A stretch of 54,121 bases of DNA. Source: Methanosarcina sp. KYL-1. Lineage in GTDB: Archaea; Halobacteriota; Methanosarcinia; Methanosarcinales; Methanosarcinaceae. The stretch covers positions 1 through 54,121 of the forward strand of contig NZ_VOUA01000027.1 of NCBI RefSeq assembly GCF_024372725.1, in the 5' to 3' direction. The notes beneath the pieces were generated by a model. The model did not search any database. It was not told the DNA's origin and worked only from the letters and a program-made list of their open reading frames with translations. Of this stretch, positions 1 to 7,764 are shown piece by piece. Position 1 is the stretch's first letter; the number at the start of each line of letters is the position of its first letter. A program made the position numbers and the translations under genes.

Positions 1-802
1 CGTAGCCGCCGAAAATCGGCATCTGTTCGTCCATGATGATGTCGCTGTTTCCTTTGTAGTGGGCAATTACGGCGATTGCATCGAGGTCGATCTTGAGTTC
101 GTTGAGCTGGGAGACTTCGTGGCTGTCGGTGCTCTGCATCCCGCCGGCGCAGTCAGAGGAAATATTTCCCTGAGCGGACAGGGAGGTCTCAGGGCCCTAT
201 ATGCCCATTCCCGGGCGGCCAGCCATGGCGCAGGCCTGCTTGATGAGCCTGGTCTCGGTCTTTGCGGCAAGCACTTCGTAGGGGCTTTTCGGAACCGGGG
301 GTTTCCCGCGGACGGAGGTCATGACACCGTTTACGATTGTGTCAACCTCCTTTTCCAGGGCGTAGCTCATGTGGACGGGCATGAAAACGTCTTCGGAAAT
401 AGGGGACCCTGTAGGACCGCCCTGGACGATGGGCTTCTTCCTGTCCCCGACTTCCCTTTTGGAGACCCGGACTGCGTCCCTGCCGGTCCCGAGGGTGAAT
501 TCCTTCTGGACGTTGTTGATAGCATCCCAGATTTCGGCTTCAGTGTACTTTACGATCCTGTGTGTGTCGGTACAGTAGATACCGAGGTCCAGCAGCATCT
601 CAAAGCCGGCGGAGAAGAGCTTTTCCATCATTTCCCGGTCTGTCGGGATAAACTCTCCCTTGAAGTCAAGCCCGTACTTCTGCTTGAGCTCCATTGCCTT
701 CATAGGGATTTTCATAAGGTCCCAGTCGTCCTGGGTGCACTTCTCTCCGACTTTTGCTCTGTCATAAAAGTCATAGCAATCAAATGATTTTCTGAATGTC
801 AT
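1..802 (-). CDS. mtmB: Monomethylamine methyltransferase MtmB (pyrrolysine protein, 3' end outside window)
   Basis: Transfers the methyl group of monomethylamine to the corrinoid protein MtmC, the first step of methanogenesis from monomethylamine, in the cytoplasm. The reading frame begins MTFRKSFDCYDFYDRAKVGE, which I recognise as MtmB. After residue 201 comes a TAG codon (plus-strand cta at 197-199), followed in the same frame by GPETSLSAQGNIS, the known continuation of MtmB. The TAG is therefore the pyrrolysine codon 202, not a stop. The frame stays open to base 2, so about 267 of roughly 458 residues are present and the rest lies off the left edge. It sits 21 bp downstream of mtmC, in the same operon. 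RNA just after the TAG corresponds to where a PYLIS-type stem-loop has been proposed in this gene. Confidence 0.96.
197..199 (-). other. In-frame amber codon read as pyrrolysine
   Basis: Plus-strand cta is TAG on the coding strand, codon 202 of mtmB. Homology to MtmB continues directly after it. In this family the residue is the active-site pyrrolysine, inserted by tRNA-Pyl (pylT) and PylS. Neither gene lies in this window. Confidence 0.95.
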
Positions 803-823
803 AGTCCCAGCCGTCCCTTCGGG

Positions 824-1477
824 TTACTGCATGATCTCAAGGGCTACCTTTGCAGCCTCTGCCGCGTTTTCTGCCGTGGCATCCGCTCCGATTTCCGCAA
901 TCCATTTGCCGGATACGGGAGCGCCTCCGAACATACACTTTACGCTGTCCCTCAGGCCTTCTTCCCTGAGCCTGTCCATGAGGTCCTTCTGCCCGAGCAT
1001 CGAGGTGGTCATAAGGGCAGAACCCACAAGAACGACCTTTTCACCTTTGTGCTTTGCAGCTTCTTCAACAACGGTTTCATTGAGGACATCCACTCCAAGG
1101 TCAAGGATCTCAAAACCGTTTGCTCCGAGCATGGTGGTGACAAGGCGGTGTCCGATGTCGTGGATGTCTCCTTCAGCAACAAAAGTGACTGCAAGCCCGG
1201 TCCCCTCGGATTCACCCTTCGTCTTTTCAAGCTCGGGGGTGAGAATCTTCATGGCTGCTTCCATTGCTTTTGCAGACATCATGATCTGGGGCAGGAAAAT
1301 CTCGGCGGCTTCGAACCTCTCTCCTACTATTTTCATCCCGGCGGAAAGGCCCTTTGTAATCATCTCGAGGGGCGGAATTCCTGCATCCAGGGCTTCCTGG
1401 GTCAACTGCGCACAGCCTGCAATATTCTGGCTTGCGATTGCATCGCGTAAATCGTCAAAAATTTTCTGGTTTGTCAT
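824..1477 (-). CDS. mtmC: Monomethylamine corrinoid protein MtmC
   Basis: The 217-residue methyl carrier of the monomethylamine pathway. It accepts the methyl group from MtmB and passes it to the MtbA methyltransferase that methylates coenzyme M. Residues 1-90 form the helical cap domain. Residues 95-217 are the B12-binding Rossmann domain, with the DxHxxG motif at 104-109 (GDIHDIG) and H106 as the lower axial cobalt ligand. The later S-L/A-M-T-T segment near 155 also fits the family. Full length. The gene is first in the mtmC-mtmB operon, and the start is preceded by a purine-rich leader with GATGATGGG just before ATG. Methanosarcina often has several near-identical mtmCB copies, so the copy number cannot be told from here. 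Confidence 0.96.
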   Translation of the reverse strand: MTNQKIFDDLRDAIASQNIAGCAQLTQEALDAGIPPLEMITKGLSAGMKIVGERFEAAEIFLPQIMMSAKAMEAAMKILTPELEKTKGESEGTGLAVTFVAEGDIHDIGHRLVTTMLGANGFEILDLGVDVLNETVVEEAAKHKGEKVVLVGSALMTTSMLGQKDLMDRLREEGLRDSVKCMFGGAPVSGKWIAEIGADATAENAAEAAKVALEIMQ

Positions 1478-1559
1478 CCCATCATCTTCTTTTTTTAGTT
1501 TTTTTGTTTCTGCCCGGTACTGGCAGGATTAGCGGTGAACGGAATCTTATTACCTATAA

Positions 1560-1575
1560 GTAATATATATAACTT
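1560..1575 (-). promoter_or_regulatory. Probable TATA box of mtmCB
   Basis: A/T-only stretch (AAGTTATATATATTAC on the minus strand) about 85-98 bp upstream of the mtmC ATG. An archaeal start about 25 bp downstream would leave a leader of some 60 nt. The surrounding 1478-1784 stretch contains no gene that I can support; it is AT-rich promoter and 3' flank. Confidence 0.5.
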
Positions 1576-1784
1576 TTTATCAGAACTAATAAGTATAAAT
1601 AAATTTCCATATAAAAAACCGAGCTGTAAACTCCTGATATAAATATAATTTGGAAAAAGGCATAATCAAACGCAGGACAAAAAACAGAACCAGAAGCAGA
1701 ACCAGAGGCAGGATTAAAAACTGAACCAATTTCCCGGGCAGAACAAGCACCAAAAAATGGAAAATATAAGGGGAGACCCCGGCT

Positions 1785-2051
1785 TTACCTGAAAAATATG
1801 AGAAACATCACAAACGCCGCAATATTGAGTATAAACCCGAAGACACTTGCAGTAAGCCCTGCCTGTGCAACAGGGTCCGGGCCTTTTTTCAGACGGGACC
1901 GGGCAAGGACGATGCCTATAAGGGCAAAAGGTATGGCAAAAGATGTAAGAAACACACTTGCTACCCCGAACCAGAAAGACAGGGAAATAAAGACACTGAT
2001 TAACCCACACACAAGACTTAAGATTCCCGTAATTCCTGAGCCGTTACTAAT
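1785..2051 (-). CDS. Small two-helix membrane protein, DUF4190-like; possible ATT start
   Basis: From the annotated-style GTG at 2012 the product is 75 residues. The frame is open upstream, and the extra residues (ISNGSGITGILSL) continue the first hydrophobic helix naturally. The best ribosome site, AAGGAGGG, lies 6-7 bases before an ATT at 2049-2051, giving 88 residues. The protein has two hydrophobic segments: about 7-40 (GILSLVCGLISVF onward) and the C-terminal stretch ending MFLIFFR. Between them is an ALIGIVLARSRLKKG-type turn with A/G-rich spacing, the pattern of DUF4190-type proteins of unknown function. Location: membrane. No operon partner is evident. The ATT start is inferred only from the SD spacing and the hydrophobic pattern. 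Confidence 0.6.
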   Translation of the reverse strand: MSNGSGITGILSLVCGLISVFISLSFWFGVASVFLTSFAIPFALIGIVLARSRLKKGPDPVAQAGLTASVFGFILNIAAFVMFLIFFR

Positions 2052-2184
2052 TCTGCTCCCTCCTTTTCAAAAACTAAACATAAGGACCTACCTAAATATA
2101 GGACCTGAGAGTGCCACTCATTTGAAATTAGAGTAATAGTTTATTAACAATTAATCAACAGTTTATTAACAGTTTATTAACAGT

Positions 2185-2538
2185 TTATCCCTCGATCTTC
2201 ACCCCTATTTTCCCGGCTTCAAGCTTCCACTCATACTTTTTCAGCTCCAGCATGTCGTTTAAGCATTTCCCTGTCCTGATATCAAATCTCCTTCCGTGGC
2301 AGAGGCATGTGAGAGTAAAGTCTTCCAGCCTGCCCCTGTCCAGCGGGCAGCGGGCATGGGGACAGATGTTCGAGAATACGTAAACCTGCCCTTCATTCTT
2401 GATGAGAAGCACATCTTTTCCCCCGGCCTCAAGACGCAGGAGTTTTCCTTCCTTTAAGTCGGCTTCTTCCCCTGCGTAATACCAGGGAGGCTCGAAGCCT
2501 GAAATCGAACCTGTTTCATTCACCTTTCCAGACGACAT
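2185..2538 (-). CDS. Rieske [2Fe-2S] domain protein
   Basis: A 117-residue soluble Rieske protein. Ligands are visible as C59-x-H61 (ICPHARC) and C78-x2-H81 (CLCHGRRFD), the standard spacing for a 2Cys-2His [2Fe-2S] cluster. There is no signal peptide or membrane anchor, so it is more like the small ferredoxin components of dioxygenases and nitrite reductase NirD than a cytochrome bc Rieske protein. Role: probable cytoplasmic electron carrier of unknown partner. It stands alone. The upstream neighbour is a TnpB element and the downstream one is the small membrane protein. Confidence 0.88.
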   Translation of the reverse strand: MSSGKVNETGSISGFEPPWYYAGEEADLKEGKLLRLEAGGKDVLLIKNEGQVYVFSNICPHARCPLDRGRLEDFTLTCLCHGRRFDIRTGKCLNDMLELKKYEWKLEAGKIGVKIEG

Positions 2539-2649
2539 ATTTTACCACCAACCACATAACCGGAATCTTAACCTCTTGCTTCTTCTTTCGTTCCAAGTTG
2601 TTTCTATTAGATTAGCTGGCAAGCTGATAAGTTTTGCCGGATACAGGAA

Positions 2650-2790
2650 GTGAACTACCCCTCCCTAAAACCTTCGCCTGACGGCTCAGGTTTTTAAGGA
2701 AGGGGCTTCCTGCTTCATTCCCCGGAGTAAGCTCCGCAAGTCCACAGGCTCTTCCCCACGTTCCGCAGGTGTCAAGTTACAATCAGATTT
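2650..2790 (-). ncRNA. Probable TnpB guide (omega/re) RNA and right end of the IS200/IS605 element
   Basis: The stretch runs from the last codons of tnpB to a GGGAGGGGTAGTTCAC end. It can fold into a long stem: CCCCTTCCTTAAAAACCT pairs with AGGTTTTAGGGAGGGG around a short loop. In characterised TnpB systems the guide RNA overlaps the 3' end of tnpB and finishes at the element right end, the guide being the flanking DNA (below 2650 here). Boundaries are approximate. Confidence 0.45.
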
Positions 2791-3887
2791 TGAGCTTGAA
2801 GTGCAAATTTTTTGATATTAATAGCGGCATTTATGTCCCTGTCATGTTTTGTTTTACACACAGGGCACTCCCATTCCCTAACATCCAGAGTTATGTTTGA
2901 ATTGTGATACCCGCAAACGTTACAAAGTTTTGTTGATGGCTCAAACCTCCCTATCCTTAACAGGGTTTTCCCGAACCATTCAGCTTTATACACTAACTTT
3001 GTAATAAAATTGCTCAATGAAGAATCACTTATTGCCTGTGCAAGATGATGGTTTTTAAGCATACCGTTAATGTATAACGTTTCCACAGCTATTGCCTGGT
3101 TCTCGCGTATAAGTTTAGAAGAAAGTTGGTGCTGGAAATCGTTTCGCTGGTTGCTGATTTTTTCATGGAGTTTGGCAAGCCTTAATCTGGCTTTTTCCCT
3201 GTTCTTTGAGCCTTTCGGTTTTTTGCTTACTCTTTTTTGCAGGACTTTCAGGCGTTTCATAGAGTTTTTCAGGTACTCAGGATTCTCTATTTTTTCTCCT
3301 GTTGAGAGAACTGCAAAATCCTTGATACCCACGTCAACCCCTACAGTTGTATCAGCCGAAAATTCCTGTTTTTCAGGCAACTCTTCACCATTATCCACAA
3401 GAATACTGATATAGTAGATTTCAGTGGAGGTTCTGGAAACAGTTGCTGTTTTTAGTTTTCCCTCAAACCTCTTGTGGAGAACTGCTTTAACTTTACCGAT
3501 TTTAGGGAGTTTGACAACGTTATTCTCAAAATCAACAGTGTAGTGTTGAGGGATAGGAAAAGACTGTATGGGGTTCTTTCTTGATTTGAAATTAGGGAAA
3601 CCATTCTTTTCCCTGAAAAACCCGGTAAAGGCGGAATCTAAGTTTTTCGTCATTCCCTGCAATGACTGAGAATTTACTTTCTTAAGCCATTCATGTTCTT
3701 TTTTCAGTTCAGGAAGCCGTTTGTTCAGGTCATACTGGGATAGGGATTTCCCTTCCTGCTCGTAAGATTTGATTTTCTGTTCTAAAGCCCAGTTATAGAC
3801 GAACCTGCAACTACCGATATGGTTAGCTATCATGGTTTTTTGTTCGGCGGCAGGATACAACCTGAATTTATAGGCTTTTAACATCAT
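2772..3887 (-). CDS. tnpB: TnpB, RNA-guided nuclease of an IS200/IS605-family element
   Basis: The 371-residue IS1341-type TnpB looks intact. It has the N-terminal helix-turn-helix/wedge region (AYKFRLYPAAEQ). The RuvC-like catalytic acids are D185 (VGVDVGIKDF), E269 (IAVETLYI) and D351 (HDRDINAA). The zinc ribbon is C322-x2-C325 and C341-x2-C344. Known TnpB proteins use an RNA copied from the element end to cut DNA next to a target motif and so keep the element in the genome. No tnpA lies nearby, so it is non-autonomous for movement. Start: ATG at 3887; a second Met follows at once. The stop is TGA, so no amber readthrough is involved. Confidence 0.92.
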   Translation of the reverse strand: MMLKAYKFRLYPAAEQKTMIANHIGSCRFVYNWALEQKIKSYEQEGKSLSQYDLNKRLPELKKEHEWLKKVNSQSLQGMTKNLDSAFTGFFREKNGFPNFKSRKNPIQSFPIPQHYTVDFENNVVKLPKIGKVKAVLHKRFEGKLKTATVSRTSTEIYYISILVDNGEELPEKQEFSADTTVGVDVGIKDFAVLSTGEKIENPEYLKNSMKRLKVLQKRVSKKPKGSKNREKARLRLAKLHEKISNQRNDFQHQLSSKLIRENQAIAVETLYINGMLKNHHLAQAISDSSLSNFITKLVYKAEWFGKTLLRIGRFEPSTKLCNVCGYHNSNITLDVREWECPVCKTKHDRDINAAINIKKFALQAQNLIVT

Positions 3888-3957
3888 ATTACCAAACGTT
3901 TTACGAATTTATATGTATATAGGCAAGTTAACTAATCGTAGTGCAGGAAAGTGGACG

Positions 3958-4024
3958 GCTTTCATCCCCTCCCTGCCATTTCCGGCAAAGCCGGAACTAG
4001 CGAGGAAGGGGGTCTTCTCGCCTT
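3958..4024 (-). repeat. Hairpin at the left flank of the tnpB element
   Basis: A perfect short hairpin (TTCCGGC-TTT-GCCGGAA on the minus strand) sits inside a longer imperfect stem of CCCCTTCC and GGGAGGGG. The GGGAGGGG edge matches the edge of the tnpB right end at 2660. It may be the subterminal hairpin of the left end or a copy of the guide-RNA end. The adjoining 4060-4150 is a long purine-only run (AAAGAAAAGAGAG type) with no gene. Confidence 0.4.
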
Positions 4025-4167
4025 AAGAGATAAAACGAGAAAGGTTTTGAGAAAAGAAGTGTGAGGAAAAAAAGAAAAGAGAGAAGAAAAGAGAGAAAAA
4101 AAGAGAGAAAAAAGGGAGAGAAGAGAGAAGAGAGAAGAAAAAAGATTGGAATCTCTCAAAGGGTGTC

Positions 4168-5622
4168 TCAATGGAGGTTTCCGTCCTCGTTCAGGATTTT
4201 CAAAAGCTCTATTATTGAGTACGCTGCCCGGGTAATCCCCATGCTGCGCCTGTCCGTGTCCGTGCCTGCTATGTAGAGGTTCTTTATGGGAGTACGGATG
4301 TCTGCAAATTTCCCGTCAATGGTGACTGCAGCTTTTTCGGGGATCATGATCTGCTCATGCTGCAGGTCGATGTGTTTCTCAATGTTGGGTAGGGCCCGGA
4401 AGATCGTTTCGTAGGCTTTTTTGAGTTCGTGCTCTTCACTCCTGTGCTCGTCGATCACAAAGGAAAAGCCCACAAGCTGCCTGCCCTTGGGGGCAAGGGA
4501 CTGGTCGTAATTGCTTATGGGCATTGCCCAGTAGGCAAAGTCTTTGAACCAGATCTCTGAGCCAATGTAGTTGAATTCCGGAAGCTCCCTGTCCATACCC
4601 AGCCAGATTGTCAGGCTCTTGCTGTGGACGATGCCCCCCAGGTCTTCGGCATAAACCGGAGGGAGGTCTTTTATCAGTTTGGGAATCTCGGTTGCAAAGC
4701 CGGTGTAGACCACGAGGTCGGCGGGATAGATTTCATCAGCTTCCACGCCTGAGACCCTTCCGTCCTGCACAAGGATCCCGGTCACCTTACACTCGGTTTT
4801 TATCTCAACATTTTCCGGGAGGGAATAGACGATTGCGTTTAAGAGGGCTTTTAGCCCTTTCCTGGGGTAGCCCTGGGAGTAATGGACCTGGTTTGTGGCA
4901 AGCCTTTCAAGGGACGTAAAGGGCTGGGCGACCCTGGTCATCCTGGCCTGCAGGGAGGCATGGAGGTGGGAGGGAAGAATTGAGGCAAGGATGGATTCGG
5001 CAGACTGGCGCTTTTTCGGTTCTATTTTTCCGATCATGGCGTCAAACTGTTCCTGGGTGATACTGTCCCTGACAAAACTACTGCCCGAGAGGATGCGCTG
5101 GGCAGAGGTTTCTTTCATAGACTTTCCCGAAAGGAAACCGGAAATGGTGTCCACGAAGTCGCAGGTATCCTTGGAGAGGTTTTTTGGCAGGAAATCGTAT
5201 ACGGACTGGCGGGAGAGGTCAATTCCGAAGGAGGATAACGTAAGGGCTTTCGTAATAGCCTGGGAGAGTACAAGCCTGTCTTTTCTCGGGAGCACGTCAA
5301 AAGTCACGAAATCTTTCAGGTTGGAAGGGACTTTTGAAAAAGTGTTCTCGGTCCTCACGTAGTAGTGGCCGTAGTCCTCAAACACGGGCTGGAAATCAAA
5401 ATAATTATCCATCAGCCTCCGGAGGGGGCCCTCAAGCAGGTGGGTAATTGCATGTGCCCCAGTGTCTACCTGGTAGCCGTCTACCATATAGCTGTTGCAG
5501 TTTCCCCCCAGGTACCGGTTTTTCTCAAGGACAAGGACTTTTTTTCCGTGCTTGGAAAGCGTAAGCGCAGCAAGAAGCCCGCTTACACCCGCTCCGACAA
5601 TAACTACATCGTATTTCTTCAT
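4168..5622 (-). CDS. FAD-dependent CrtI-like oxidoreductase (phytoene desaturase/isomerase family)
   Basis: A 484-residue flavoprotein. The N-terminal dinucleotide-binding motif is VIVGAGVSGLLAAL (residues 8-21), followed by the acidic end of beta-2 (LVLEKNRYLGGNCNSY), a GGN/GGR-like FAD contact. The C-terminal FAD motif reads NLYIAGTDTDRRSMGITRAA near 450. This architecture is shared by phytoene desaturases, prolycopene isomerases and retinol saturases. In a methanogen the substrate is unknown, an isoprenoid lipid being the obvious guess. The gene is isolated, with about 350 bp of non-coding DNA upstream. No transmembrane segment, so it is probably peripheral or cytoplasmic. Confidence 0.82.
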   Translation of the reverse strand: MKKYDVVIVGAGVSGLLAALTLSKHGKKVLVLEKNRYLGGNCNSYMVDGYQVDTGAHAITHLLEGPLRRLMDNYFDFQPVFEDYGHYYVRTENTFSKVPSNLKDFVTFDVLPRKDRLVLSQAITKALTLSSFGIDLSRQSVYDFLPKNLSKDTCDFVDTISGFLSGKSMKETSAQRILSGSSFVRDSITQEQFDAMIGKIEPKKRQSAESILASILPSHLHASLQARMTRVAQPFTSLERLATNQVHYSQGYPRKGLKALLNAIVYSLPENVEIKTECKVTGILVQDGRVSGVEADEIYPADLVVYTGFATEIPKLIKDLPPVYAEDLGGIVHSKSLTIWLGMDRELPEFNYIGSEIWFKDFAYWAMPISNYDQSLAPKGRQLVGFSFVIDEHRSEEHELKKAYETIFRALPNIEKHIDLQHEQIMIPEKAAVTIDGKFADIRTPIKNLYIAGTDTDRRSMGITRAAYSIIELLKILNEDGNLH

Positions 5623-5833
5623 TCCCTAAACTACCTCTATTTCTTTCTGTGAATCAAGCTCCGTTTAATTCATGTCCACATATTTCTCTCAATTCACAAA
5701 CACAACTCACAACACAATTCCACATGCTGTGGAACTTTGAATAAAATCAAAGTGCTGCCATGAAGCCGTAATTCAGCTTTGAATCAGGGTATGTTAAAAA
5801 TTACTTTATATATAATCTTACTGACCTGAAGTT

Positions 5834-5890
5834 GAAAACTTTCCGGAAACCACGGAATATGCGGAAACCGCATAGATATACGGAAAGTTC
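5834..5890. repeat. Nested inverted repeats downstream of the zinc-ribbon gene
   Basis: The outer arms are AACTTTCCG and CGGAAAGTT. Inside lies a perfect 17-base hairpin TATGCGG-AAA-CCGCATA at 5858-5874. This could be a transcript-end structure for the minus-strand zinc-ribbon gene. The rest of 5623-5833 holds no supported gene. Confidence 0.5.
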
Positions 5891-5898
5891 ACAGTAAT

Positions 5899-5952
5899 AT
5901 GGGATATTTGAAGGGGAACAGTTGAATGGGATATTTGAAGGGGAACAGTTGA
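5899..5952. repeat. 27-bp direct repeat, two copies
   Basis: Two perfect, adjacent copies of a 27-bp unit starting ATGGGATATTTGAAGGGG. The second ends 20 bp from the stop of the zinc-ribbon gene. Confidence 0.85.
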
Positions 5953-5971
5953 CCCGGCTGTGCTGCCGGAG

Positions 5972-6109
5972 TTAGATGCAGGCACTGTAACCCAGGCTGT
6001 CCAGGTCCATATTTTTCTGTACCTCAACGACACATTCGGTGCAGAGTTTTTGCCCTTTTATCTTTACCGTATTCTCAACTTCTTTTCCACAGTGTTCACA
6101 TCTGGCCAT
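5972..6109 (-). CDS. 45-residue zinc-ribbon protein
   Basis: A complete short frame starting MARCEHCGKEVENTVKIKGQ. It is too short for usual ORF cutoffs but has strong coding signs. There are two CxxC knuckles (C4-x2-C7 and C23-x2-C26) with about 15 residues between them, the spacing of a treble-clef or zinc-ribbon fold. A good ribosome site, GGGTGAAGGA, ends two bases before ATG. Function unknown. Such one-domain zinc ribbons in archaea are usually nucleic-acid- or protein-binding. It stands alone on the minus strand. Confidence 0.75.
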   Translation of the reverse strand: MARCEHCGKEVENTVKIKGQKLCTECVVEVQKNMDLDSLGYSACI

Positions 6110-6559
6110 TTCCTTCACCCGCGGAATAATTATGCATGTTTTGGTATAAATACGAAGGGGTCAACCAGAAACTTACACCTTTTCCCACTCACCGAGATGG
6201 ATTTTTAATAAGAGCCGAAATCAAAAAGCATCATCATATTCCATTTCTTTATACTTAATCATAAAAATATCTTAGCAATATAACTGCGGACGACCAACAA
6301 AATAATTCAAGAATAAACTAGCCCCAGAATAAACCAACTTTTATAAAAAAAGCACTTCATAAAAACGATAATAGGCTCAGGTTTTTAAGCCCCTCCTTTT
6401 ACAACAACTTCTTCAGCAGAGGCTTTGTCCAAAAACCTGGACCGCAGGCAAGAATTGCCAGTTTTCTACAGGGCCCGAAGAGATCAGGCCATCCCTTCTT
6501 TTTCATTACCAACCAGGGACGGACTCGAAATTCTCAGGGAAATACCTGGAGATTTTGGG

Positions 6560-6640
6560 TCATACCCATAAAAGGCTGATAATCAAGACAAGGGCAAACA
6601 GTAAACCATACGTGCCAACTATCACCTGGTTTTGCTGCAT
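6560..6640 (-). CDS. 26-residue single-helix membrane peptide (paralogue A)
   Basis: Frame MQQNQVIVGTYGLLFALVLI, then ISLLWV and stop. It consists of a short polar head (MQQN) and one hydrophobic helix, giving a predicted single-span membrane peptide. It is related residue by residue to the 38-residue peptide at 7362-7478: MQQN, V/M-I-I/V-G, G-L/V-L-F, and both end in WV. Both starts are preceded by the same GGAAGGTTCC sequence 1-3 bases before ATG, and both have an AT-rich TATA-like region upstream (TATATTTAAAAAG here, about 6660-6675). The conservation of start, leader and peptide suggests real translation. Function unknown. Confidence 0.6.
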   Translation of the reverse strand: MQQNQVIVGTYGLLFALVLIISLLWV

Positions 6641-7361
6641 AGGGAACCTTCCGTACCGGATATCTTTTTAAATATATTCGATAGCTGTTCATTTAATGTT
6701 AAAGGTTTAATTCTACAATATTAATAATGTAAAATTGGAATAAAAACTTTCCGATTTACAAAATACGAAAAGTTTTTTGGCCAGAATCCGATAAATTTCT
6801 TGAACTGAAAAAAGATCATTTTGAAAGTAGGGGGCCCTGAAACCGGGGGAAAACGAAATTTCCTTTTCGTTGTCCTCACCGGCCAGAACCTTTTCAACGA
6901 TTACTCTCGCAGGTTCACACTTCCTGCATGTCCTGTCCTTAATATATCCAGGTCTTCAAACAATTTTCATGCCTTTAAAGCCCCTCTTTCCACAACATCT
7001 TCTTCCCGGGGCTTTTTTCCGGACCTGGTGAAAGTGTAAGGCTAAATCGAGTTCTCAGCTTCCGGGCAGGCCATGTTTCCCGCAACGTCCTCTGCCGTGC
7101 CGGCCTTGAGCTGGAACCCCCTGTACGACCTTTCGGAGAAAGCCCGGGAACCTGGGGCTTCCTGCTTATACAGGGTGAGCTTTCAGTAACTGCTTGGAGC
7201 CGCAAAGAAAATAACCGGTTCCTTGTTCTTGATAACTTCTTTTCCGAATCCGTGCTTAAGGGGAAGCCGGGGCAGGCCCGGGGAGAAAAAGTTCCACTTA
7301 TTCAAAAATGGAATTTTTGCATCTCCCGGAACTCCGGACCCCGAACCGCGCATGTTCAGGG
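6641..7361. other. Gene-poor stretch with a decayed duplicate
   Basis: No intact gene seen. Downstream of each small peptide lies a related segment (minus strand; 6370-6430 and 6965-7030 share an AGCCCCTC...CAACA...CTTCTTC...CCTGG pattern). This suggests that a unit of peptide plus 3' sequence was duplicated. On the minus strand one frame from 7365 to about 6970 reads as three protein-like pieces separated by a TGA and a TAG (pieces ending FAAPSSY, then ENSI, then ERGALKA). That looks like a decayed gene; I do not recognise it. Confidence 0.3.
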
Positions 7362-7478
7362 TCATACCCAGAACAAACCGATTAACGCTACCACCATGAA
7401 CAGTACACCGAAAGCACCGATTATCATCCTGTTCTGCTGCATCATTTTGTTATGCTGCATCATTTTATTTTGCTGCAT
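7362..7478 (-). CDS. 38-residue single-helix membrane peptide (paralogue B)
   Basis: Frame beginning MQQNKMMQHNKMMQQNRMII and ending LFWV. The polar head contains three copies of an M-Q-x-N-K/R-M unit, that is, the head of the 26-residue paralogue expanded by an internal 18-21-bp duplication. One hydrophobic helix follows (GAFGVLFMVVALIGLFWV). The same GGAAGGTTCC element precedes ATG, and a TATA-like TTTTATAAATAG lies about 40 bp upstream (7510-7525). Predicted membrane peptide, function unknown. Confidence 0.6.
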   Translation of the reverse strand: MQQNKMMQHNKMMQQNRMIIGAFGVLFMVVALIGLFWV

Positions 7479-7707
7479 TTGGAACCTTCCAGGTGAGAAT
7501 ATCTCCGATAACTATTTATAAAATAATTTGACAAACCGGAATCCACTATCCTATTATGCGAGCCGAGAATAAAGACCTTTCGATTTACATTCGAACATGA
7601 ATATGTTTCAAAACATAATAAATATATAATCGAAGATTTTTTTATTCGAAGATATTTTTGGTTTTTATTCCAGAAGTAATCCCACAAATCTCGGGCCCTG
7701 GCAATGC

Positions 7708-7720
7708 TATAGTATATAAG
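7708..7720 (+). promoter_or_regulatory. TATA box of the ferredoxin-AOR operon
   Basis: TATAGTATATAAG lies about 45-57 bp before the ATG at 7765, good archaeal spacing for a short leader. The ribosome site GGAGAGGGAAG precedes the ATG. Confidence 0.6.
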
Positions 7721-7764
7721 CCGGGGGCACGTATTTTCCTTAATAGGGGACTGGAGAGGGAAGT

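Noticed and set aside
59-787. Plus-strand 242-residue frame opposite mtmB
   Set aside because: Antisense shadow of mtmB, typical of high-bias archaeal genes.
197-802. mtmB as a truncated pseudogene ending at codon 201
   Set aside because: The stop is TAG and the known MtmB sequence continues after it in frame, so it is a pyrrolysine codon.
5818-6033. 71-residue minus-strand protein
   Set aside because: Covers the 27-bp duplication and overlaps the better supported zinc-ribbon gene in another frame.
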